Shown here: piece by piece, positions 40,735 through 51,838 of the stretch
Numbering within the stretch: the first letter of the stretch is position 1
How the letters are laid out: the number at the start of each line of letters is the position of its first letter
NCBI GenBank assembly: GCA_002900995.3
Contig: CM035304.1
Location: 6,587,875 to 6,651,874 of the forward strand
Direction: 5' to 3'
Length of the DNA: 64,000 nt
From: Ganoderma boninense
Taxonomy: Eukaryota; Basidiomycota; Agaricomycetes; Polyporales; Polyporaceae
Program-made: the position numbers and the translations under genes
The notes under the pieces: model-generated
The model's database searches: none
Told to the model about the DNA's origin: nothing
The model's input: the letters and a program-made list of their open reading frames with translations, nothing else

Positions 40735-43700
40735 CCGTTCGAGTCTCCGCTACCGTTTACGCCTAAATAATCCACCACCGTCATCATGCAGAATTCGAGA
40801 CAGGCTCATGCAGTACGTACCAGTCGACGGGGACGTCCGTGAGCAACCAGACTCTGCATGAGGCATGACAGACGTGGGCAGATGGAAACCTTGGACTCGG
40901 AGGGGTGCGACTCGAGGACGGACGACATGCAGCGCTGGATGGGATGAGCAATGAGGAGCTGAGTGCACTCGGGAGAAAACTGGCTGACTCACAGTGCGAG
41001 AACAGGTTCCAGCTGCTGCAATCCCGAGCTCGACAAGGCACTGTCGGGCAAGAAACGAAGCATCGGAGGTCGTGACTCTGTTGCAAGAGTGTCGAGAGGT
41101 CGGACATCGACAAGGTGGATGCAGCAGTCGAGCTAGTGTGAGGATGAAGTTCGCAGCAGGATGAGCACTGGATGGATGACGTACCGGGTGCACTAGTCCT
41201 CAACCCGCAATATATGCCTGTCCCTCGATACCGCGCGTCGGGCATCCCGGACGGCTGGAGTTCAAGTGCCCGAGCCGACCGCACATCGGCGATGCAGAAA
41301 CCTGGTGGAAACAGTCGGTCAGCCATCTCCACGATTTTGTCTCGGCCGATGGCAGTAGCTGCCCGCCCCTCGTGTACCCACTATTCTGCCGTTGCCGTGC
41401 CTCATTGAAACGTGTTCTCTCATCGTATGTCGGCTGCCGGATGTTGCCTGTCCCTGACACGTACTGCGTGCGCGAGTGCAGGCCAGCAACGGAACTGTGC
41501 AACCGGCCGCTGTGGCCATGTCGCCCGCCGCTCAGCATCCACAAGACGAACACCATGATGAATCGAAATGTGTTTCTACTGCATGGCACACCATGAGATG
41601 GCTCGTGTCGAAGAACAAGCTGGGACGCACCGCAGCCTCCCAGCAGCCTGCGCCGCATCGGAATTCAGCAAGAATCCCATAGCTACGCGAGAGTCGGCAT
41701 CAAGCGACAGGCCGCTCGGAGCCGGGGTGTATGTGCCGCCGACATTAACATACCAGCCAAAACTGTTGCGATTTGATGGACAGCTTATGAGCGGACAGGA
41801 TATTCGGCCCCCGGGACTCGTTGCCTCTTGTTCGTGAGGTGCGCAGGCTGGTGCCGCAACGTGGCCGATAATATGGCTGCTTGTGTCGGCAGGACTGCAC
41901 CCAATGCCGTCAGTCATATCCAGTGACTGAAGAGAGGACGAGAGGATATGCGAGGCATTCAGCCAGTTGTGAGGGACGTCCGAGTGCGAGAATGCTGACC
42001 AAGGGACATGACCGTGCGTTCAGCACGAGAGCTGGCTCTGCGACCGCCCGGTCAGTTCACCTCTCTTGCGGATGCAAAGCGGATTGTGCGCTGCACTACA
42101 GGCACAGCACGATGTCCGTTACGCAATCCTGGCGCTCTCTCCACGGAGCCTGACGTCGGTGGGTTCATGGCCACAATCCTCCTAGGCTCAAACTCGGAGC
42201 CCCAACGGAGAGCAGCTGCCGTAGTGCATATTCAGTGCCGCAAGACAGCTGCCGCTTTACGCGCACTTGCGGAAGCTACTCGATGTGCACACTGCACGCC
42301 ATTCACGGTGCACGGAGCTCGTTCCTGACGGGCTGGCACCCCGAGCCCATCACATAAGCGGTTGTCACGATGCCTGCCGCATGCGTCCTGGACACTGTGC
42401 CGATGACCGCAAACACAGTTCAAAGAGAGAGATGTGCGTCCCCAAGATGCCTGCAGCGTTGAATTCCTTGGTCTGCACTCACTCCGGGAACCTCATCCCG
42501 AATATGCGAGGTGCGAACGAGGAAACATGGCCTGGCTCGCCACTGCACACACAAGTCGACATGCTCACCTGGTACACTGCGCACGAGCTACACAGACGGA
42601 CGCACCTCGGCCGACAGGCAGAGCAAGCCTGCCGTACGATGGTCCTGGATGGTTGTTGTTGATGGCCATAGCCGAAACGAGGAGGGCCGCGTACCTGCAA
42701 GCACAAGCTCGGCTCTCCACCTAGACGAGCCACATCTGCGACCTCCAGGGCTCCAATCGGCAGGCAGAATCGCCAGGGTTGCTATGGTGTCTACGGAAAG
42801 ACGCAGGCAGAGCAGGGACAAGCGGCCAGGTGAGCTTGTAACCGCACATCGTATGCTCGTGTCCACGTTTACGCACCAGCCGACGTGCTCATCGGACACG
42901 GAGTGCTTCTCTGCCTCCCTCAACTGCATGGATGCCAGTCATACCTGTGGTGAAGATATGAGACGGCGGGCCAGGTGAGAGGGACGTGCAAAGTGAGGGC
43001 AGGGGCTGAACAGGCCGAGAGCAAGGAACGCTTGAGCACGAGCGTGGCCGGAAGCGGCCAATCCCGACTGCAAGGGTAGTGTCTCAGCTGGGGTTACACG
43101 TTGGGACGTCGATGCTCCGGCCGTGCCTACAATCGACGGCCCTCATCAGTGTGTAAGCCCGCCGCTTCGTCCGCTCGTCGGACCGTGTCCGAGGTTCCCC
43201 GGAGAGCAGCCGCAAGACAGTGGCGAGCACGAGTTCTCTGTTATTACGACAAGCTTTCCAGCTAATGCGAGCAATAATTGGTAACTACCGTAGCTCACCG
43301 CCAAGCATTCTGCGCCCCTCCAGCCAGCGATGCCGACTGCTTGCACTCCCTCCATCGCTACTAGCCCCGTAACACGACGCAGTCCGCGAATCCTCCGGAG
43401 CCGCCACAGCCACCCAGCCAACTCGTGGCGCAAATACCAGTCCCTGTCGTTGCTTTCCCAAACCGGGCTCACGCTCGGCTTAACGGTCAATAGTACTGAG
43501 AGAGAACGCACGCAGAACAGCGGGCGATGCGTCCCCGGTGCCGAATATACACGGGTCAGCATGCGGCTCACCTTCCAGCCCCCCGCGAGCCCGGCCGCTC
43601 GCGAGCGCAGTGTGAGTAGTTGCCCCAGAACCGACACGTCGTACGCCATCATCCCTCATCTACCAGGCGGCCGTACGCCTCTGCATGTCACCACTGGGAA

Positions 43701-45677
43701 GGCTCCCGCACGGCTGCCGGCGACTACGCTATCCAAGATCTTCGATGATACGGCCTCCGTCTTCCACCTGGACAGACATACTACCGATTGCTGACTGTCC
43801 AGCGTGCACATGTGCGACCGACAGATCATCCTCGCGACCTTTCGTTCACCTGCAGGCAGGTCAGCTTTCACAACTGACCTTCACGCAATGAGTCAAACCG
43901 GCGGGATGGACCCGGACGGTGCTCGCACTGGTGGCTCCAGTCGCTGTTTTCTGTGAATGGCGGTGGACGACGTACAGTACATGGTGGAGCCAGAGGCGCA
44001 TGGAGAGAAACCACGGTGCGCAGTGCGAAGGGATGCCGGGACACGATTGAGAGACAAGCTCACCTGTGGCACGGGTTGCAAACCGATCCGACAGAAGAGG
44101 AGGTGTCTGGAGCGAGGAAGCAGCTGAGCGGGGGACAGGACTCGCACGCAGGGCAAAGACTGTCGCAGAGCAGACGTCCCCAGACGAATGAATACAGTGC
44201 AAGACGGAGGGAGACAGGTGTGCGAGCGACAGGCGGGGGGCAACACGCACGGGGCAGGGCGAGCACGCGACGGAGCACTCACCTGATGGCCTTGCACACG
44301 AACCGAACAGCTACCTCACGCATACTCAAGCCTACCCATCCCGGTCCCGGAGTAGGGACAGCGCCTCCAGTCGAGCGAGGACGTCGCCAAAGAGGCCTGA
44401 CGAGGCCGCGGGCTGGCCAGTCATCGTTCCCAGTCGAGTTCCCAGCCAGATTGACGCGTGGCAGCGTCGAGATGCAGAGAGCGGAACAGCAGAAGACGGC
44501 AGCGCAGCCCCAGATGCAGCGCCGCGTTGCCAGCCGGTCGTCGTTGCAGCAGTGGCGAGAGAGAGCAGAGCGAAGATTGGCGGACGGCGCCAAGGGCGAG
44601 CGCACGCGCTGCACACACGGTTCCGCATTTGGCAGGCACGGGCGCTCGGCGACATTGCACTCGAACCACGGTCATCCCCGCCGACCTCGGGCATCTCGCC
44701 GGCCACTGCTCGATGTATGCGCCCCACTTGGCTGACTACGCTACGTCTGAGCCGTGCTCGCTACCCGACTACAGCAACCGCCGCCCGTTTGCCTGCTGCC
44801 GGCCCTCGCACTCCTCCGAGTCGGCCCGGGAATCGATTCGACCGCGCCCTCCTCCCTCCTCGGCGCGACGCAGCCGCGAACACGGTCGGTTACAAGCAGT
44901 GGTGCCGAATGCTTGGAGCGCAGTTCCATGAGCCTGCCCTGCGATGCCGGCACGGTGCTCGGGCCAGGGCTGGCTGGCCGGCCGAGCACAAACTGCGAGG
45001 TGAGTATACCCATCTGTCGTGCACGCGCAGCGGCCTGCCTTGTGGGTTCAAGATGGAATGGCAGGAGTGTCACAGTGCTGACGATGCTCGTCCGTCGTGT
45101 GCGTGGAGCGGCAGCCGATTGGGCCGTGTGTACAGGCTCGCGGGTGTCAGGATGGAGGACGTGCTACAGATGGCCGGGGACGGGAGACGTCGAGGAGCGT
45201 TGGGAGGGGGGCAGGCTTGTTGCGAGCCAAGGGACTGTGAGTGCCGTCGCCTGGCGGAGTCGTGAGGTCGTGGAAGCGACCGACAGTTTCGCGGCGGCCA
45301 TGGCGTGCGGCAGAATGCTGTCGGGGTCGTGGAGAGCGCGACGCCGGACATGCCCCAGTGCCGCGGCGAATCACATTTGAGCGTGCCGGCGACGAACAGA
45401 TCTACGAATGAGGGAAGAGGCGTAGCGCCGCCGTCGATATCGCTGAGGTTTGCGAGGAGGATGTGCCAAGGCCAGCCATCGAGCAGCAGGCGGAGGGACC
45501 GGACGAGCCTCCGCACGTTCTTCGCTTTCGAGTAGCAGATGCCCCTGTACTCTGAGCTGTATGTCAATGCGTATCACGGCGCAGCGCGGGACATGCGGAC
45601 TAACTGAGCTGGCCGTTGAGCCCACGTCGCAACGCCACCTGATGCGAATCGCGGTCGGAGCGATATATGTTGTGCCG
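40735..45677. other. 4.94-kb segment present only in the second duplicated unit
   Basis: It lies exactly between blocks 1 and 2, which abut in the first unit. No LTR, terminal inverted repeat, or target duplication was found at its borders (CCGTTCGAG... and ...GTTGTGCCG). Most frames are short. One minus-strand stretch near 45567-45370 (YRGICYSKAKNVRRLVRSLR, then WPWHILLANLSDIDGGATPL) looks like protein but is only about 65 residues before it degenerates. Nothing else was recognised. Confidence 0.5.
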
Positions 45678-47422
45678 TACGTCCGTGTAGTCCGACGCCG
45701 TGAGCGGGACGAACGGGGGTTTCGAGGCGACGGACATGGTGAACAGCGTAGGGCGACGAGACACGCAGGCAGCAGCAACTGTACAACGAGTCCGGCTGTA
45801 CCTTCCTACCTCGCTAGATTCACAGTGCGGTATGCCCCGGCAGCCATTCTAACTGGTTCATGGACGATCTTGGTCGGTCTCTGCACTCCGTGCAACGCTG
45901 CATCTCGTCGTCGCATTGGCCCGGTCCGGATTCAAGCACTCGAGTCATTTCGCCCATGTTCCCGTACGTCCGACGTGCAAATTGTGTCGTGAAATGTTCT
46001 TACGGCTCGTCCTTCACTATTAGCTACCGCCACCCAATCGCAACGGCCTAGGACGCACCTGCCCTGAGCCGTCAAATATCGGCTTCTACAGTTTTCGCTC
46101 CCAAGGTGAGCCGGTCGCCGCATGGTGATCGTGCTTAGCAAACACGCGGATAGCCAGCAACAGTGCCAACGGAATTCCTGCCGGCCGACCGCTGCGAAGC
46201 GAGCATAGCTAAGCTTGGGATGACCCAGTACGTGGCGCGCTTGCTTTGCGTGCCTCGTGAGCACAGACTTCGCCTTTTCCCGTGCACAGCAGGCAGCCGG
46301 GACCTGGACTACGGCGAAGACCACGGCCCTTGAATCGTCCTCCGGTACTGGTAAGACGTTGCTGGGTTGGTGCGTCCCTGGAGAAGTTCGACTCGCGGCG
46401 CCGAGGTGCGAAAAAGGCTCGGACCCGAAGCTTGAAGCTTGAAGGTCCGAACATCAAATGCTTGCCGATGGATACGCCCCGAGACACGGACATACCGGCC
46501 AGGGACAGAACCGTCCTGCACGTACGTAGCCACTGCTTTCGATCCGTACCACTGACGGGCCGGCCACCGTCTGCCCCCAAAATGCAGCATCCTGCACACC
46601 CGGGGCGGCAGAAGTTCGAGCATCAGTCCAAGGCCTGCATCCGCTCCCGGCGAGCATGAGGAGTTCCATGGTACACAAGGCTGTTCTTCGCTCGACCCTC
46701 GGTCGACGCCATTAACAACTCAAGCGACAAGCCGCAGTACGCATATCTCGCACCGTGGCCGCCCTGGCAACATCTTCGACTGTGAGTTAGCCTTTTCGCT
46801 TCGCCGGCGCAGCATCTGGATCTCATCTCGCGCGGCCGTGTGCCGTCTCTGCCTCCTCTCGGCTCTCCAGTATCGCAGCCGGATCTCGACTCTCACGATG
46901 CGGTTGTGTGTCCCCCGCCTCCGATTCTCGCTCCGTGGCCGCTGTTGACGATTGTACACCCAGGCACCCGATGCGAGATTCGCTTCGGAGCACCCGGCCG
47001 CCGCCCGCAACACCAAGCCGGCAGGCAGGGAGCGATCGTGTGCACCACGGCTCTGCCGGGAGGTGGACGTCGGAGGTACGGCCGTCGGTCTTGGTATTTG
47101 TACGACAGAGCTGTCGAGCGCGCCCCCTCGCCCCCAGGCATGTCCTCTCCCCTTCTCGACTTTGTCTTCCCCCGACCATCTCCTACCCCCGAGAACGGCC
47201 TTTCTCACGGCTTCCTTGCTGCCCCTTCGCATCCTCGTCTACCGACGCCACACTGCGGCTATGAATCGCCTCGCAGTTGGGACCCGGACCCACAAGACCA
47301 GTCGCATCGACACGATGGCCATTCGCCACCACTGCGACTTCGTTGGGGCGCGTTGCCCAAGAAATCTCCCAACCGTCTGAAGGGCGGCGGAGGGTCTGCG
47401 GCATCGACTCAGGGGGTCGCTC

Positions 47423-48080
47423 ATGGCTGGCAGTAAGTGCATAGATCTGGGTCTTGTCCTTTGTGTAGCTTACGCGTCGCATTCCGTTCTCCGGACCCAT
47501 TGCGTGCGGCGGCAGCCGGGTCATGAGTTGAGAGCGCGACAGGGCGGTCAGAGGCGAGCGCATATACTGACAGCGACCCCATGGTGCGGGCGTGCGCATG
47601 TCATTCTCGGTGCGTTGCTTCCATTTGGCTTCGCTCTCCATGTGTTTATTTCGCGTTTTATGTCCGTCTTTCGGCAGTCGCTCTTTCGACTTGCCCCTCC
47701 CATGCACAATCTCGACGGGCCCACGGCGCACGACGGAGCGCCCGGCACAATTGTCGTCTTCGAGCGGACAGTCCGGCAGCGCTGCGCCAGGCTCAAAGGT
47801 ACGTCATTTGCCGTGCATTTGGACGCGTTAATCAGACTCATCCGCGCGCGCACACCACGGCGGCGACGTGCGCTGCAGCAGCTCTTCTCAAGACAACGGT
47901 CCCAGCGGGCTTGGAGAGCTTCAAGTTGAAACGACTGTGTACAGGTAAGTGCACGACCATCTGACTGTTGCGATTCGATGGCACTCACAGGCACTCTGCA
48001 GCTTTGCGAGGCATGGGGTGAACGTCGTGTCCGTGAACACGCCTGGTGGGCGATCATTGCTGAACGGCGTGTGCATTTAA
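47423..48080 (+). CDS. Uncharacterised spliced gene G, second copy (frame intact)
   Basis: Inferred exons: MAG (47423-47432, then GTAAGTG...TGTGTAG), a long exon giving TYASHSVLRTHCVRRQPGHE ... FRQSLFRLAPPMHNLDGPTA, TIVVFERTVRQRCARLK, then an intron (GTACGT...ATCAG), DSSARAHHGGDVRCSSSSQD, LQVETTVY, an intron (GTAAGT...TGCAG) and SFARHGVNVVSVNTPGGRSL ending at TAA 48078-48080. The frame is open through all junctions only in this copy. No known domain was recognised. An alternative 198-residue Pro-rich frame ends at 47436 in the same first-intron region, so the true start is uncertain. Confidence 0.4.
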
Positions 48081-48692
48081 GGAGCTATATGCGCGCACGG
48101 AGCTCGTGGTCGACTGCTACATGCACTCGAAGCACCCGGTGGCCGAGCGCCGCAGCCCTGCATCTTCAATCTTTGGATGCATAGCCTGATGGGCGAGGGA
48201 TGGATCCCGGGCGAAGTACATAGCTGTAGCACCCCGTCGTTTGAATGTAAATGCAAATATATTTGCTCGAGTGCTGTACATCTCGTACTCAGGCCTACAC
48301 AAAGTGCATGTCACCCAACACCGGTACCCCGTCTCAACACCCTGCGCACCCTGTCTCTGTTCCAACACCCCATCGTAACACCCCATCCTACACCCCATCT
48401 CTGTCTCTGTTCCAACACCCTCGAACCACCCTCTCATGCATTCCCTCTCATGCATTCCCTATACTCTGCGCGAGTCCGTGTTTGTTTCCCTGGCTGAAGC
48501 ACTCGCTTCGCCCGTCCCTGGCGCAAACACCGGCTGCGCGAGCCTGCGACGGCTGTGAGCGACGGGCACCGGGTGCTCAAACGCGTCCGGTCACACTGTG
48601 CCACCGTCACGACGTGAGGTTCCCCGACTCTCACACTGCAGCGTACACGTTATCTCGGGCCAGACCGCGATGTGAACTTCAAGCTAAACTAT

Positions 48693-48782
48693 GATTGGAC
48701 GACGCGGTGCACGTGCGGTACAGACGTCGATGCGTTTCACGGAGACGCGTCGCGGCCCCGTCACAGTCTACCGACCTTATAA
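48693..48782 (+). promoter_or_regulatory. Promoter module of F copy 6
   Basis: Copy of the module before F copy 5 within block 2: ATTGG 48694-48698, CACGTG 48710-48715, TTATAA 48777-48782, ATG 48868. Confidence 0.55.
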
Positions 48783-48867
48783 CTCGGTATCGCCCCAACA
48801 GTCGTCTTCCACTCCCACTTGACAACGAACTCCATCCATCCATCCCTCTCTCTCATCCTCCAGCACT

Positions 48868-50265
48868 ATGCCGCCGAAAGCGAGGACGGCCAAGAAGCGT
48901 GCCCGCTCTCCCGACCCCGAGCAAGCCGACAAAACCCCCACTCGCTCTTCGAAGCGCATAAAGAAGGCCGCTGTGGCCGCTGCGTCTGCGTCTACCTCAT
49001 CCACCACCACCGCTGCCGCCAAATCCCGAGCTCAGGTATGTCCATCCTCGAGTCCAAGTCGCCGCGTCTCCTCAACCGCGTCTGATCAGACCTCAAAGAA
49101 GGCGAAGGACGTCGACAGTGTCGGCCTGGAGGCCACGCCGCGCCCGTCCGCTCCGTCCTTCCATGGCAACTTCGACCTCTACGCCATGTCCCTCCCCTTC
49201 CTCAACGCCGTCTTTTCTCCCGAGCGCGACTACGCCGCCCTCCTCAAAACCATCCGCACCTACCAAGCCAAGCCCGACAACACCGCTCAGATCTTCCTCC
49301 CCGAGGACCCCTCTAAGGCGGGCCGCTTCGAGAGCCGCGCTGTCCTCGACCCCCTCCAAGAGTGGCCGTTTGACCTCGCCCTGCACTCCCTCGCACACAA
49401 GGACGCCCTGGCGTTCACCGCACGCGAGACTGCCGACAACGCCAAGTTCTTCTCCGACGCACCGAAGGCTGCATCCTGTGAGTTCCGAGTCGTCTCTGCT
49501 CCGTTGTACATGTGTTCAAGGTACGTCGATTCTTGCATACGCTCTCTGAGACTACCAAGGTGCGTCGCTCTTCGTTGACTCGGACCTTCCGGTTTCGCCA
49601 TGTATTGGTCACCACTGCTGCTGCGTTGAAGCTCAGGTATGTCAATTCCTTCATCTTTCCCCTTTCTGACTCGATTACTGATAACTTAGCACTGATAGCG
49701 GCACTGTCCCTTCGCGGCACTTCGTCTTGCACCGGATGTACTGTAGTTAACTCGCATTCCATAGAAATATATTTATATATTGCATTTTACTCTATCTTCC
49801 ATGCGAGAACCCTCGGGACCCCGGAAAACCAACAATTACAGCTTTCCAAAAGGAGAATCGGGTCAGCGGCAACGGTTGTACAGGTCCACGCTCACCAGAC
49901 TCACCAGAGATCACCAGCCTGGTCAAAGTCACCTGTGCTGGTGAATCTTTTAAGGTTGGGAGATCGTGGACATGCGTAGGTCTGGCGTGTCACCTGTACA
50001 GGTGAATCTGGCGAGGCTGGTGAGTCCGGTCTCCATAGGTAAGTCGGCTGCCAGCCGGATGCACTTTTGCTGATGGAGTGCAGATGGGAAGGACGAGGTG
50101 TTCGAGGGTGTGTTCTCGGTCAGTATCGTCTATTCGAGCTTGTACCGTGGCAAGTGCGACGAGTCGTCGGGCCGGGAGACGTTCGCGTTTTGGGGGGTCA
50201 GGGCGAGGGTTGGCGAGGACGGAAAGGAGATTGGGTTGGGTCCAGGGACGGGGAGGAGGTGGTGA
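48868..50265 (+). CDS. F-family protein copy 6, with a new 606-base intron-like insert
   Basis: N terminus and first intron as in copy 5. The core continues to FSDAPKAAS at 49477 and then meets GTGAGT. The family sequence resumes only at 50084 after GTGCAG: GKDEVFEGVFSVSIVYSS, KCDESSGRETFAFWG, VRARVGEDGKEIGLGPGTGR, ending at TGA 50263-50265. Removing 49478-50083 joins the parts in frame and drops about 35 residues (the block from SGLTAAVALAYV to AWVSA in copy 2). This is the only copy whose C-terminal reading frame is complete. Function unknown. Confidence 0.55.
49478..50083 (+). other. Inserted segment acting as an intron in F copy 6
   Basis: Bounded by GT and AG and replacing about 105 bases of family exon. 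It holds several CACCAG/CTGGTG words and short inverted repeats (49880-50030, e.g. TCACCTGTACAGGTGA at about 49988-50003), suggestive of a small mobile element. Its AG derives from family sequence (GCGGAC becoming GCAGAT). Confidence 0.5.
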
Positions 50266-50438
50266 GGGGTCCGATGTGCGGGAGTCGTAAGTTTACGTCC
50301 TAGCCACTCCTGGGCGGGCTGTTCTGAGGGGGTCGTAGTAGCTGAGCGCTGATCCGCCTCAGCCTTTCTAAGCCCCGTCTCGAGTACTACTCCAACAGTA
50401 GTGGTACAATAATGGATACAGTGGTTTGGTAGGACATT

Positions 50439-51738
50439 TCAGTCCTCTCGGTCCGTCGAACGAATCGTCGCGCCAGTCTCACTGACGCTGTCCGCAGTGT
50501 CCGAGAAGGTCGCCCTGTCTCCCCTCAACGCTCCCGGTGGTGCCCTCTTACTATCCAAGACTGACGGACCAACAACCCCTTCCTCCCTCATCCTCGTGCC
50601 CTCCGAGCCAGATGCCGCCGCGTTCTCCCGATCTTGAGCCAGCTTGGACGAGGTCGGAAGCCAGCCGCCGCGACGCGCCCTCCCCGGCTGCCTGAACGGC
50701 CCTGGGGGCGGCGGGAGGTTCGCAGCCGTGTACGCGGGCGGGGGCGGGGGCGTGTAGACGCTAGATTGGCGCGTGCGGTACGACGGCGGGGCCGTCGAGC
50801 CGGAGGCGGTCGAGGTGGAGAATCGCGCCGCGCCCGTGTCCGAGATCGTCCCCGCGTCAGAGGACGACTGCGCTGTGGAGAATAGCCTGAGGCGGCGTGA
50901 GCTGGGGGTGCGCTGGGGTTCGAGGAAGCAAGGAGAGGGAGCTTGCCGTGGTCTTTGTAAGCGTTTTGTTCGTCTGCTTGAGAAGATCCTGGGCGTGGTT
51001 AGCTGTGGTGTCGCAGATATATTGTCGGCTTGGGTTGGGACCTCTGGGGCTGAAGCGGGAGTGGCCGTCGAGATGAGAGCTTGGTCCTCGGCCGGCGCAT
51101 CGTTCGGAGTCTCGTTCGAGGGAGTCGCTGCAGCAATGTCCTCAGGCTGATCGTCGGACGTTCCTGTCGCTGACGCTAAATATCAGTCTTAAAATGAATG
51201 AGTGATGTAAGCGCGTAGATGGCTACTGGTGGATTCATCGTCGCCCCAGAGTGTTATTGCCGCCTAATCGCCACGATAGGATTGTCAGTTCACTATGCAA
51301 GAAAAGTTAAAAATGGGGACGCAGACGTACCTCGAACTGATCTCCTTGTCCCGTGGCCTCTTGCCTCTCTTTGTCTTGGAGTGATGGCTCAATTGTATGG
51401 GACACGATGAACGACGCTAAGTGGGACTCACCGTTCGCACCCTTCCACATGTTCCTCTTCCGAAAGCGCAGCCACGACCAGACCGAAAAGGTGAGGAAGG
51501 AGACAATTCCGACAGCTAACCCCGCACTCGACGCTCCGTTAAGCGAAGATACCTTCTGCGTCGTCTGCCTATCGGTGTACCACGCAGGAGAGGTGGGTGG
51601 CGCGAGCGTTGTCTGGCTAGTCAGCGTAGAAGTCCTCGGCGGAGACCAATACAGAACGGTGCTGGGGATGGAGGACGGGGACGGGCCAATGTAAGGTGTA
51701 TAGGCGGATACACCGCTAATCGGAGCGGTTCTGAGGAA
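50439..51738 (-). CDS. Single-pass membrane protein with PPSYRTR tail (N terminus lost in assembly gap)
   Basis: Read leftward from the N gap: a Ser/Thr/Pro-rich ectodomain part (YIGPSPSSIPSTVLYWSPPR, TSTLTSQTTLAPPTSP), a membrane span (SSAGLAVGIVSFLTFSVWSW) followed by the basic stop LRFRKRN, and a long cytoplasmic region (EDIAAATPSNETPNDAPAED, LFSTAQSSSDAGTISDTGAA, PPSYRTRQSSVYTPPPPPAY, LPTSSKLAQDRENAA, SDTADSVSETGATIRSTDRE) to TGA 50439-50441. Introns lie at about 51432-51377 and 51318-51183, and the last junction does not close in frame by my reading, so it may hold an indel. Tails like this are known from fungal wall-sensor-like proteins; the ligand is unknown. Confidence 0.55.
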
Positions 51739-51838
51739 NNNNNNNNNNNNNNNNNNNNNNNNNNNNNNNNNNNNNNNNNNNNNNNNNNNNNNNNNNNNNN
51801 NNNNNNNNNNNNNNNNNNNNNNNNNNNNNNNNNNNNNN
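51739..51838. other. Assembly gap (100 N)
   Basis: Exactly 100 N, a conventional length for a gap of unknown size. It separates the minus-strand membrane protein from the plus-strand aspartic protease and hides the start of both. Confidence 0.99.

Larger units (their letters stand above)
45678..49215. repeat. Segment duplication, block 2, second copy
   Basis: See 35654-39190. It ends inside F copy 6 at GCCGTCTTT, after which copy 6 reads TCTCCCGAG rather than GCTGCCAAG. Confidence 0.9.

Noticed and set aside
40735..45677. The 4.94-kb private segment as an LTR or terminal-inverted-repeat transposon
   Set aside because: Its borders show no inverted repeat, no direct repeat and no target duplication.
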